A program made the position numbers and the translations under genes. A stretch of 9,186 bases of DNA from an uncultured Micrococcales bacterium (GTDB taxonomy: Bacteria; Actinomycetota; Actinomycetes; Actinomycetales; Microbacteriaceae), in assembly GCA_903929105.1 (NCBI GenBank), contig CAIYTL010000172.1:1-9186 (forward strand), written 5' to 3'. Position 1 is the stretch's first letter. Every line of letters starts with the position of its first letter. The notes beneath the pieces are model-generated. The model was not told where the DNA came from and searched no databases. It saw nothing but the letters and a program-made list of their open reading frames with translations. Positions 1 to 6,409 of this stretch are shown here, in pieces.

Positions 1-1043
1 AGAGACTTGGCTTTGTTCACGGCAGCCGAATCGATAAGCGGGCCAATGCTCACGCCGTCTTCGGTGCCACGGCCAACCTTCATTGCCTTGACGCGGTCAG
101 TCACACGGCGCGCGAACTCGTCGGCGACATCGGCATGCACAATAAAGCGGTTAGCTGCGGTGCAAGCCTGACCAATGTTTCTAAACTTTGCGGCGAGCGC
201 ACCCTCAACGGCTTTGTCTAGATCAGCGTCTTCAAAGACCACGAACGGGGCGTTGCCACCAAGTTCCATCGAGGTGCGCAAAACGTTGTCGGCTGCCTGC
301 TTCATCAGCGCGATTCCCACCGAGGTTGAACCAGTAAACGAAAGTTTGCGCAGTCGTTTGTCGGCAATAATCGGCGCCGAAACCGCTGAAGACTTGCTCG
401 TGGTAATAACGTTGACAACACCTTTTGGCACGCCAACCTCTTCAAGAATCTTGACGAAATACAACGTGGTGAGTGGGGTCAGGGTTGCTGGCTTAATCAC
501 CATGGTGCATCCGGCAGCAATCGCCGGCGCAATCTTGCGGGTTGCCATAGCCAACGGAAAATTCCAAGGCGTGATCAGATAGCAGGGCCCGACCGGCAAA
601 TATGAAACGATGGCGCGACCGGTGCCTTCAGGGTTGATGCCATAGCGGCCCGTGATTCGCACAGCCTCTTCGCTGAACCAACGCAAGAACTCAGCGCCAT
701 AGTTAACCTCACCAATGGCCTCGCTCAAAGGCTTGCCCATTTCGAGGGTCATCAGAAGCGCAAAGTCATCTTTGAGTTCTTGCACTCGTTCAAAAGCTTT
801 TCGCAGCAATTCTGCGCGCACCCGAGGCGCAGTTTTCGCCCAATCTTCTTGCACGGCGGCAGCGGCATTCATGGCAGCTTTGCCATCTTCAACGCTAGCG
901 TCAGCAATCTTTGCCAGCACAGCGCCGGTGGCAGGGTCAAGCACGTCGATGGTTTGGCCATTCGACCCATTAACCCATTCGCCGTTGATGTAAAGCTGGG
1001 TTGGCACCTTTGCCAAAAGTTCGGCTTCGCGGGTTGCATTCAT
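1..1043 (-). CDS. gabD: NAD(P)-dependent succinate-semialdehyde dehydrogenase, 3' end cut off by the window
   Basis: This is an aldehyde dehydrogenase superfamily enzyme that most likely oxidises succinate semialdehyde to succinate in the GABA-shunt or polyamine-degradation direction, in the cytoplasm. I translated the minus strand from the ATG at 1043. About 347 codons are open and the frame runs off position 1, so the C-terminal quarter or so is missing. Visible motifs are PWNFP at residues 159-163 followed by the MATRK stretch typical of succinate-semialdehyde dehydrogenases, a SFTGSTSVG cofactor loop, the general-base Glu260 in MELGGN, and the catalytic Cys294 in GQACTAANR. The Glu-Cys spacing of 34 is the family norm. 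No good Shine-Dalgarno precedes the ATG, but an open frame stops 2 nt upstream, so translation may be coupled to it. It is the last visible gene of the minus-strand row after mntH. Substrate assignment rests on family resemblance; other medium-chain aldehydes remain possible. Confidence 0.88.
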   Translation of the reverse strand, partial: MNATREAELLAKVPTQLYINGEWVNGSNGQTIDVLDPATGAVLAKIADASVEDGKAAMNAAAAVQEDWAKTAPRVRAELLRKAFERVQELKDDFALLMTLEMGKPLSEAIGEVNYGAEFLRWFSEEAVRITGRYGINPEGTGRAIVSYLPVGPCYLITPWNFPLAMATRKIAPAIAAGCTMVIKPATLTPLTTLYFVKILEEVGVPKGVVNVITTSKSSAVSAPIIADKRLRKLSFTGSTSVGIALMKQAADNVLRTSMELGGNAPFVVFEDADLDKAVEGALAAKFRNIGQACTAANRFIVHADVADEFARRVTDRVKAMKVGRGTEDGVSIGPLIDSAAVNKAKS

Positions 1044-1045
1044 AG

Positions 1046-1180
1046 TTAGTTCGATTCTGATTCGAGGTTGATATTTGATTCTTTAGCGACTTGCAAGATG
1101 GTTGCGGCAATATCGAGCCCTGCGCCTAAACCTGTCTCAACTAATTTTGCATATCTTGAGAACAGTAGGTGCCTGAACAC
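1046..1180 (-). CDS. possible small ORF (44 codons) between mntH and gabD, or coding extension of mntH
   Basis: I do not recognise this product. From a GTG at 1180 the minus strand encodes 44 residues, beginning MFRHLLFSRYAKLVE and ending NLESESN, with TAA at 1048-1046. The middle is hydrophobic and helix-like (LGAGLDIAATILQVAKE). The same frame is open back to the mntH stop codon, adding nine more codons; a TTG at 1192 is another possible start. The TAA sits 2 nt before the gabD ATG, a layout typical of translational coupling, and gabD has no Shine-Dalgarno of its own. Against a real gene: no convincing ribosome binding site precedes the GTG or TTG, third-position composition is neutral, several rare codons (AGG, AGA, TTA) occur, and an open run of this length can arise by chance. 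It could also be the remnant of a decayed gene. Confidence 0.3.
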   Translation of the reverse strand: MFRHLLFSRYAKLVETGLGAGLDIAATILQVAKESNINLESESN

Positions 1181-1207
1181 CCCAAAATACAAAGGCTCGT
1201 TCTTTTC

Positions 1208-2443
1208 TCACCCTATAGAAATGAAAATCAGATAGGCGTTAAGCACTGATAGAAGAGTGGCCAATGCGTACCCAGTCGCGGCAAGAAGTGGTCGATTGGC
1301 ATAGTGCCCCAGTAGCTTTTTTGAAGAAGTCAAGCGAACCAGCGGAATCAATGCAAACGGAATTCCAAAGCTCAAAATGACCTGGCTCAAAACCAATAGG
1401 TTCGTCGAATTGATAGAAAGCGAAATTAGAACCAGCGCAGGAACAACTGTGAGCGCCCTTCGAGCAAGCAGTGGCATCTGAAATTCGAGCAGCCCCGTCA
1501 TTACGACGCCACCGGCATAAGCCCCGACTGAGCTGGCGGCCAGACCAGACGCGATTAACCCAATCGCAAACATGATGCCGATAATGTGGCCCATCGAAAA
1601 GTTGATGGCTTCATAGGCGCTTTCAATGCTAAAGGCCGCGCCTGAACTGTTCACAGCAACGGCGCCGATTAGCAGAATGCCAAGATTCACGGCACCAGCG
1701 ATGAACATTGAAATAGCCACATCCCAGCGCGTAGACCTCAGTTTTTGACTCAAATCAGTCTCGAGGTTTGCGTTCGCAAAACGATCTCGGCTCAAAGCCG
1801 AATGCGCATAGACCGCGTGCGGCATGATTGTTGCCCCAATAATTGCCGATGCCAACACAACCGACTTGGTTCCGTCAAAGGCCGGAACCAATCCACCCAA
1901 AAGTTGGCCTGGGTCGGGTTGCTCAACAAATAGACCTGAAACAAAACCGACTGCAGTTACGCCGATCAAGCCAATCATGACTAGCTCAAATGACCTTGCC
2001 TTGCCGTTGCGTTGAATCAAAAGAAGTGCCACCGACGCGACCGCAACAAGCACTGAGCCCATTAATAGGGGCAGGTTGAAAAGTATTTGCAGCCCTAGGG
2101 CGCCGCCCAGAATTTCTGCTAAATCGGTCGCCATCGTCACAACCAATGCCTGCAGCCAAAACGCTCTTTTAGCCCATCTAGATTTAATGGTTATGCCCAA
2201 AAGTTCGGGCAGCGAGCGCCCGGTTACCAAACCCAACTTCGCGGCCAGGTATTGCACCAAAACTGCGCCCAGGTTTGCAGCCACGATGACCCAGATAAGA
2301 AGGTAGCCAAAGTTTGCGCCAGCCGAGAGGTTGGTTGCAACGTTGCCGGGGTCAAGATAAGCCACGCCCGCAACCATGGCGGGCCCAACGACCATTCGCG
2401 CAGTTTTTGCAGAAGGCCTTTTGGCGACTTTTGACACAGCCAT
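1208..2443 (-). CDS. mntH: NRAMP-family Mn2+/divalent metal cation transporter MntH
   Basis: This 411-residue integral membrane protein of the NRAMP family should import Mn2+ (and possibly Fe2+) with protons across the cytoplasmic membrane. The length matches bacterial MntH (about 410). The metal-site motif DPGN in the first transmembrane helix is at residues 31-34, and the second metal-site motif MPHAVYAHS begins at Met207, corresponding to the conserved M/H of helix 6. About eleven hydrophobic segments follow the LeuT-type pattern. The ATG at 2443 is chosen because it gives the normal short N-terminus before helix 1; its Shine-Dalgarno is weak. It starts 20 bp after the XRE-cupin regulator stop on the same strand, so the pair is probably one transcript and the regulator may control uptake. 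The C-terminus ends normally, but the frame beyond its TGA stays open for 53 codons. Confidence 0.93.
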   Translation of the reverse strand: MAVSKVAKRPSAKTARMVVGPAMVAGVAYLDPGNVATNLSAGANFGYLLIWVIVAANLGAVLVQYLAAKLGLVTGRSLPELLGITIKSRWAKRAFWLQALVVTMATDLAEILGGALGLQILFNLPLLMGSVLVAVASVALLLIQRNGKARSFELVMIGLIGVTAVGFVSGLFVEQPDPGQLLGGLVPAFDGTKSVVLASAIIGATIMPHAVYAHSALSRDRFANANLETDLSQKLRSTRWDVAISMFIAGAVNLGILLIGAVAVNSSGAAFSIESAYEAINFSMGHIIGIMFAIGLIASGLAASSVGAYAGGVVMTGLLEFQMPLLARRALTVVPALVLISLSINSTNLLVLSQVILSFGIPFALIPLVRLTSSKKLLGHYANRPLLAATGYALATLLSVLNAYLIFISIG

Positions 2444-2463
2444 TGATATTTGTCGTTCGAAAT

Positions 2464-3147
2464 CTAGTTTTTAGTTTGGTTCATGATTTTCAAGACTTCA
2501 ACGGCCGACTCAGGCTTAGACCCAGCGTGAGGCGCACCTTCAGAGGAGCCGCGATCATGAGACACAACAAACCAAATGCCGCGGGCAGCGTTGAGCGAAT
2601 TGTTCATATAGCGGTGTCGGCGATTCGCATCGAAACTAAACGAGTCACCCGCTTGCAGTTCATAAATCTCATCATCAAGGCTAAGAGTGAGCGAGCCCTC
2701 GATCAAAAATCCGAACTCATCGGCGTTGTGCGTCATAACCCGACCGTCAAGCGAACTGCCTGCGCCAGGTTCATAGGTAACAAGCAGCGGGTCAACAAGA
2801 TTTGAAGCTTTGTCAGCCAGGCGCTCCCAAATAACACCGTTTTGCATTTCGAGCTTGAGATTGTCGCGGCGACGTTGAACGACCGAGTCACTTACTGCCC
2901 CACCCTCGGTTGGGGTTTGCGAAAGTTTCGAAGTTAGCAGATCGAGTGAGACGCCTAGATAGCTAGCCAGCGCATAGAGCGTGCTCACAGATGGCGAAGT
3001 CTTAGAGTTTTCAACCTGGGACAACAAACTCGGCGAGACTCCTACTGCGGCAGCCACTGAGCGAAGACTTTTGCCTTGAGCCATGCGAACCGTGCGCAGT
3101 TGCGGGCCGATGTCAATTGCCAAAGTTGTCCTCAAATCTTGATGCAC
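2464..3147 (-). CDS. XRE-family transcriptional regulator with C-terminal cupin domain
   Basis: This is a 227-residue DNA-binding regulator. An XRE/HTH_3 domain occupies about residues 13-70, with the turn-helix region VGVSPSLLSQVENSKTSPS. A cupin domain covers about residues 100-195 and would bind a small effector. In the cupin, His140 and Glu144 (THNADEFGFLIEG) and His178 in the second motif (GDSFSFDANRRHRYMN) match the usual metal- or ligand-binding positions of XRE-cupin proteins. I placed the start at the GTG at 3147 because it puts ten or so residues before the HTH and no nearby ATG does so. There is a 64-bp gap after rlmN and only 20 bp to mntH. Relatives of this architecture (for example PuuR) control catabolic genes including aldehyde dehydrogenases. 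Here the neighbours suggest control of mntH and perhaps gabD, but no operator could be assigned with confidence. Confidence 0.88.
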   Translation of the reverse strand: MHQDLRTTLAIDIGPQLRTVRMAQGKSLRSVAAAVGVSPSLLSQVENSKTSPSVSTLYALASYLGVSLDLLTSKLSQTPTEGGAVSDSVVQRRRDNLKLEMQNGVIWERLADKASNLVDPLLVTYEPGAGSSLDGRVMTHNADEFGFLIEGSLTLSLDDEIYELQAGDSFSFDANRRHRYMNNSLNAARGIWFVVSHDRGSSEGAPHAGSKPESAVEVLKIMNQTKN

Positions 3148-3211
3148 GCCAATGTGCTTTCGAATAATTTAGCAATACTGAACACCGGCCCCTGTTAGCG
3201 CTCGGCAAATG

Positions 3212-4402
3212 CTAGTCGGCAGCAGCCAGCTGACCGCAGGCTCCATCGATTTCTTTGCCTCTAGTGTCGCGAAGCGTGGTGGGAATTCCGGCGCGATCGA
3301 GCCGATAAACAAAGTCGTCTGTCACTTCTCGCGTTGAAGCCGTCCAAATCGAACCAGGGGTTGGGTTGAGCGGAATCGGGTTCACATGCACCCAGCCCTT
3401 GCCTCGCGCATTGAGTTTTTCGGCGAGCAGGTCGGCGCGCCATCCGTGATCATTCATGTCTTTAATAAGTGCATACTCGATGGATACCCGGCGGCCGGTC
3501 TTCTCAAAATAGTTGCGTGCCGCATCGAGCGCTTCATCGACCTTCCAGCGGGAATTCACCGGAATCAACTCGTTGCGCAGTTCATCGTCGGGGGCGTGCA
3601 GCGAAAGCGCAAACGTGAGTTGCAGATCTTCTTCGGCGAGCTTGAGAATCGCGGGCACAAGGCCCACAGTCGAAACCGTGATGTGTCGCGCTGACATGCC
3701 CAGGCCGTTAGGCTGCGGCTCAATCATGGTTCGCACGGCCGACATGAGTTTGTTGTAGTTTGCTAGGGGCTCACCCATGCCCATGAACACAATGTTGTTC
3801 ACACGTTCATCTTCGTGAGCTTTCTCACCCTTCTTAAGACCACCGAGCTCGCCAGCTGCGATCACACGGTTAGCCTGAACAATCTGGTCGACAATTTCGG
3901 CGGCCGACATATTGCGCGTGAGCCCGGCCTGGCCAGTAGCGCAGAAAGGGCAGTTCATGCCACAACCGGCTTGCGACGAAACGCACAGAGTAATGCGCCC
4001 TGGGTAGCGCATTAAAACCGACTCAACAAGTGCGCCGTCAAATAACCGCCACAAAAACTTGATCGTGTCACCGTTGTCAGTTTGAAGCCGCTTTACCTCA
4101 GTAAGCAACGGCGGCAGAAGCGCGCCAACTAACTCCTCGCGACCAGCCTGTGGCAAGTCGGTCATAGTCGCTGGGTCACTCGAATAGTGGGTGAAATAGT
4201 GCGTGCTGATCTGCTTGGCGCGAAACCCTGGCAGACCGAGTTCTTTGACTCGAGCAACGCGTTCATCGGCGTTCAAATCAGCCCAGTGCACAGGGGGTTT
4301 GCCGCGCTTTGGTTCGGCAAACTCTAAAAGGGGGCGGCCCGACTCATCGCGGCGCTGACGCCAGCCTTCGGTAGCCGGTCTAACTTGTGGGCGCTGGTTC
4401 AT
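3212..4402 (-). CDS. rlmN: dual-specificity 23S rRNA A2503 / tRNA A37 C2-methyltransferase RlmN (radical SAM)
   Basis: RlmN adds a methyl group at C2 of A2503 in 23S rRNA and of A37 in some tRNAs by radical SAM chemistry with a methyl-cysteine intermediate. With the start at the ATG at 4402 the protein has 396 residues, slightly longer than the E. coli enzyme because of an N-terminal tail. The [4Fe-4S] cysteines are C147, C151 and C154 in CGMNCPFC. The conserved auxiliary cysteine is C140 (LCVSSQ) and the methyl-carrying cysteine is C389 in DGACGQL near the C-terminus. MGMGEP at 207-212 and the STVGLVP and LSLHAP stretches also match. A start 20 codons further upstream is possible, but GAGGAG lies 8 nt before the 4402 ATG and decides the choice. 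It probably has its own promoter in the divergent region. All catalytic residues are present. Confidence 0.95.
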   Translation of the reverse strand: MNQRPQVRPATEGWRQRRDESGRPLLEFAEPKRGKPPVHWADLNADERVARVKELGLPGFRAKQISTHYFTHYSSDPATMTDLPQAGREELVGALLPPLLTEVKRLQTDNGDTIKFLWRLFDGALVESVLMRYPGRITLCVSSQAGCGMNCPFCATGQAGLTRNMSAAEIVDQIVQANRVIAAGELGGLKKGEKAHEDERVNNIVFMGMGEPLANYNKLMSAVRTMIEPQPNGLGMSARHITVSTVGLVPAILKLAEEDLQLTFALSLHAPDDELRNELIPVNSRWKVDEALDAARNYFEKTGRRVSIEYALIKDMNDHGWRADLLAEKLNARGKGWVHVNPIPLNPTPGSIWTASTREVTDDFVYRLDRAGIPTTLRDTRGKEIDGACGQLAAAD

Positions 4403-4410
4403 TAGCTGCA

Positions 4411-4416
4411 CTCCTC
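4411..4416 (-). promoter_or_regulatory. Shine-Dalgarno of rlmN
   Basis: The minus strand reads GAGGAG here, 8 nt upstream of the ATG at 4402. It is the clearest ribosome binding site on this strand and shows that the longer upstream open frame (from 4462) is not the true start. Confidence 0.75.
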
Positions 4417-4490
4417 GATTTGCCCTTAACCAACTTATGGCGGTGCCGGGTCTTATTTGCACGGATGGCCTCTGCGCACCCGCAGTTTTG

Positions 4491-4517
4491 ATTTTAGCTC
4501 AAAGGGCGGCAAGTCAA
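4491..4517 (-). promoter_or_regulatory. candidate sigma-70-type promoter for rlmN
   Basis: On the minus strand TTGACT (4517-4512) and TAAAAT (4496-4491) resemble -35 and -10 hexamers, with a somewhat short 15-nt spacer. This would start transcription around 4484 and leave a leader of about 80 nt before the rlmN ATG. It is a sequence match only. Confidence 0.45.
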
Positions 4518-4547
4518 GTTTGTGCAACATTTCGTAAGCAGATTTGA

Positions 4548-4558
4548 TTTGAGTCAAA
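4548..4558. promoter_or_regulatory. short palindrome upstream of the ABC operon
   Basis: TTTGAGTCAAA is a perfect 11-bp palindrome (arms TTTGA/TCAAA around one base) about 50 bp upstream of the binding-protein ATG, in the divergent region with rlmN. It may be a regulator half of a larger operator region. It is short enough to be chance. Confidence 0.25.
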
Positions 4559-4571
4559 GCATTTAGCAGAG

Positions 4572-4585
4572 TTGGTTCTAACCAA
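4572..4585. promoter_or_regulatory. candidate operator: inverted repeat TTGGTT-CT-AACCAA
   Basis: This is a perfect 6-bp inverted repeat with a 2-bp centre, 20 bp upstream of the binding-protein ATG and just before its Shine-Dalgarno (AAAGG, 4596-4600). The TTGGT...ACCAA pattern is reminiscent of sites for FadR/PdhR-type GntR regulators, though those usually have a 3-bp centre. In RNA it could also form a small hairpin. No regulator gene for it lies next to the operon. A plus-strand promoter could not be placed with confidence. Confidence 0.35.
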
Positions 4586-4605
4586 ATCATTTTTGAAAGG
4601 TAATC

Positions 4606-5460
4606 ATGTCATTTCTAACTTCACGTCGCACCGCCCTTAAGGCTTTTGCGGCAATCGCAATCGCCGGAGCATCGCTTGCTTTGGCAGCCTGCTCAACTGG
4701 CACCGGTGCAACACAAACCACCGGAGCCCTAGCCACACTGACCCCCGGCAAACTAACCATCGGCACCGGCAACCCTGCCTATGAGCCATGGGTTGTAGGC
4801 GATGCGCCAGAAAGCGGCAAGGGCTATGAAGCAGCTGTTGCTTATGCTGTTGCTGACAAGCTCGGCTTTGCAAAGAGCGACGTAGTTTGGGTTCGCACCA
4901 CCTTTGACGAGGCTATTGCGCCTGGGCCAAAGAACTTTGACTTCAACCTTCAGCAATACTCGATCACTGACGAGCGCAAAAAGAACGTCGACTTTTCGAG
5001 CCCTTACTACTCAACCACTCAGACGGTAATCACCATCAAGGGTTCAAAGGCCGATGGTGTAACCACGGTTGCTGGTCTTAAGGGTTTGCTCATCGGTGCT
5101 GCTACGGGAACAACTAGCTTCTCGGCAATTGAAAACGTAATCAAGCCAACTACCCCAGCGGCTGCGTTCAACTCGAACGACGACGCTAAAGCTGCTCTTC
5201 AGTCGGGTCAGATTGACGCACTTGTTGTTGACCTTCCAACTGCGTTGTACCTAACCGCAGTTGAGCTAACTGACGGCAAGATCGTCGGCCAGCTAGACGG
5301 CAGTGCCGCCGGCGACCAGTTCGGTCTTGTGCTCGACAAAGGCAGCGCATTGACTGCCCCGGTTAGCGCAGCTGTTGACGCGCTTCAGGCCGACGGCACT
5401 CTTGCTGCACTACAGACTAAGTGGCTAGCAGACTATGCTGGCGCTCCGGTTCTGAAATAA
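4606..5460 (+). CDS. polar amino-acid ABC transporter, substrate-binding lipoprotein
   Basis: This 284-residue protein is the extracellular receptor of an amino-acid importer. It opens with SRRTALK, a hydrophobic stretch and the lipobox LAAC with Cys29, so it should be lipid-anchored on the outer face of the membrane. The twin-arginine-like start leaves open export by Tat rather than Sec. The mature part is a family 3 (PAAT) solute-binding fold: NPAYEPW at about 56-62, QQYSITDER with Arg124 as the expected carboxylate ligand, VDFSSPYY, GAATGTTS, and Asp209 in DALVVDLP as the likely ammonium ligand. The exact amino acid cannot be read from this. AAAGG lies 5 nt before the ATG. It is followed by a strong terminator and then by the cognate permease and ATPase genes. 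The gene sits downstream of two candidate operator palindromes. Confidence 0.92.
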   Translation: MSFLTSRRTALKAFAAIAIAGASLALAACSTGTGATQTTGALATLTPGKLTIGTGNPAYEPWVVGDAPESGKGYEAAVAYAVADKLGFAKSDVVWVRTTFDEAIAPGPKNFDFNLQQYSITDERKKNVDFSSPYYSTTQTVITIKGSKADGVTTVAGLKGLLIGAATGTTSFSAIENVIKPTTPAAAFNSNDDAKAALQSGQIDALVVDLPTALYLTAVELTDGKIVGQLDGSAAGDQFGLVLDKGSALTAPVSAAVDALQADGTLAALQTKWLADYAGAPVLK

Positions 5461-5478
5461 CTAAAAACTGTTAGATTT

Positions 5479-5511
5479 GGGGAGTACGCCGTGAAGGCGT
5501 GCTCCCTTTTT
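5479..5511 (+). terminator. rho-independent terminator within the ABC operon
   Basis: GGGGAGTACGCC (5479-5490) pairs with GGCGTGCTCCCT (5496-5507) around a GTGAA loop, with an internal T-G wobble, a further G-T wobble closing the base of the stem, and a T run (5507-5511) directly after. It begins about 20 nt after the binding-protein stop. Because the permease and ATPase follow on the same strand, it probably lets only part of the transcription through, giving an excess of binding protein. Confidence 0.88.
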
Positions 5512-5542
5512 CTTAGCCCAAACCACAAGTTAGCGAGCTGAA

Positions 5543-6409
5543 TTGTCTAAGACATTCGCAACCTTCGAGCCTTCACCGGCAGAGGTTGAGCGCGCTCGAA
5601 TTCGCACAGCCAAACGCCGCCGATCAATTTTGGTTTCGCTTGTCAGCACTGTGGTTTTTGCTTTGGCTGCAGGTTTTGGCTTGGTATCAACCCCTGGGTG
5701 GAATCGCGTCGCCAGCTCATTCTTTGACCCTGCGACAGCAATTGATGCTTGGCCTAGAGTTCTTGACGGCCTCTGGTTAAACCTGAGGGTGCTGGTATTC
5801 GCAGCCATTGGTGTCTTGATTTTTGGAATGCTACTTGCGATTATGCGCACTTTGCGAAACCCAGTGTTTTTTCCGCTGCGGGTTTTTGCACGCGGTTATG
5901 TCGACTTTTTTAGAGGTCTGCCGCTGATCATCGTGCTTTATCTAGTGGGTTTTGGAATTCCGGGCTTAAGACTCGAGTGGCTGGGTCGAGTGCCCGCCGA
6001 AGTGCTGGGCACAGTCGCGTTGATTCTCACCTATTCGGCATACGTCGCCGAAGTTTTTAGAGCCGGCATTGAAAGCATCCACCCTTCGCAGAGGTTGGCG
6101 GCTCGTTCGCTAGGTCTGAGTTATTCGCAAACCATGCGTTTAGTGGTCTTGCCCCAGGCAGTGCGCCGCGTAGCCCCACCCCTAATGAACGACTTTGTCT
6201 CGCTGCAAAAAGACGTGGGTTTGATTTCGATTCTTGGCGCGGTTGATGCGGTTCGCGCAGCGCAAATCGAAGTAGCAAAGTTTGCCAACTTCACACCTTA
6301 TGTTGTGGCCGGTCTGCTGTTCGTTCTGCTCGCGATTCCGAGCGTGAGATTCGCCGACCACATCGCAACCAAATATGCCAAACGAGAACAGGCTGGTAGC
6401 GCGCTGTGA
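5543..6409 (+). CDS. polar amino-acid ABC transporter, permease
   Basis: This 288-residue membrane subunit of a His/Glu/Gln/Arg-type importer probably acts as a homodimer, since no second permease gene is present. The N-terminus is charged (VERARIRTAKRRRS) before the first membrane helix at about 29-48. More helices follow at about 83-102, 126-140, 154-170 and 253-268. The EAA coupling loop that docks on the ATPase is at about 170-193 (EVFRAGI...ARSLGLS), and LQKDVGLISILG at 221-232 is the usual following motif. The start is TTG at 5543. An in-frame TAG lies three codons upstream and no ATG occurs in the N-terminal part, so a non-ATG start is needed. The ribosome binding site is weak. It follows the terminator at 5479-5511 and overlaps the ATPase gene by 4 bp (GTGA). 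Confidence 0.92.
   Translation: MSKTFATFEPSPAEVERARIRTAKRRRSILVSLVSTVVFALAAGFGLVSTPGWNRVASSFFDPATAIDAWPRVLDGLWLNLRVLVFAAIGVLIFGMLLAIMRTLRNPVFFPLRVFARGYVDFFRGLPLIIVLYLVGFGIPGLRLEWLGRVPAEVLGTVALILTYSAYVAEVFRAGIESIHPSQRLAARSLGLSYSQTMRLVVLPQAVRRVAPPLMNDFVSLQKDVGLISILGAVDAVRAAQIEVAKFANFTPYVVAGLLFVLLAIPSVRFADHIATKYAKREQAGSAL

Noticed and set aside
175..582. 135-codon plus-strand open frame
   Set aside because: It lies antisense inside the dehydrogenase gene, whose minus-strand translation shows full family motifs; the plus-strand product is low-complexity and Ser/Ala/Thr-rich.
2314..2805. 163-codon plus-strand open frame spanning the mntH start and the regulator 3' end
   Set aside because: It is antisense to two well-supported genes, and its product is Arg-rich with no recognisable motif, as expected of a shadow frame.
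3155..3174. TGCT-N12-AGCA inverted repeat just upstream of the XRE-cupin start, as an autoregulatory operator
   Set aside because: The arms are only 4 bp and the interior is not symmetric beyond TTCGAA, so it is not distinguishable from chance.
4403..4462. N-terminal extension of RlmN by 20 residues (start at 4462)
   Set aside because: The internal ATG at 4402 has a strong GAGGAG at proper spacing, and the extra residues do not match the family.
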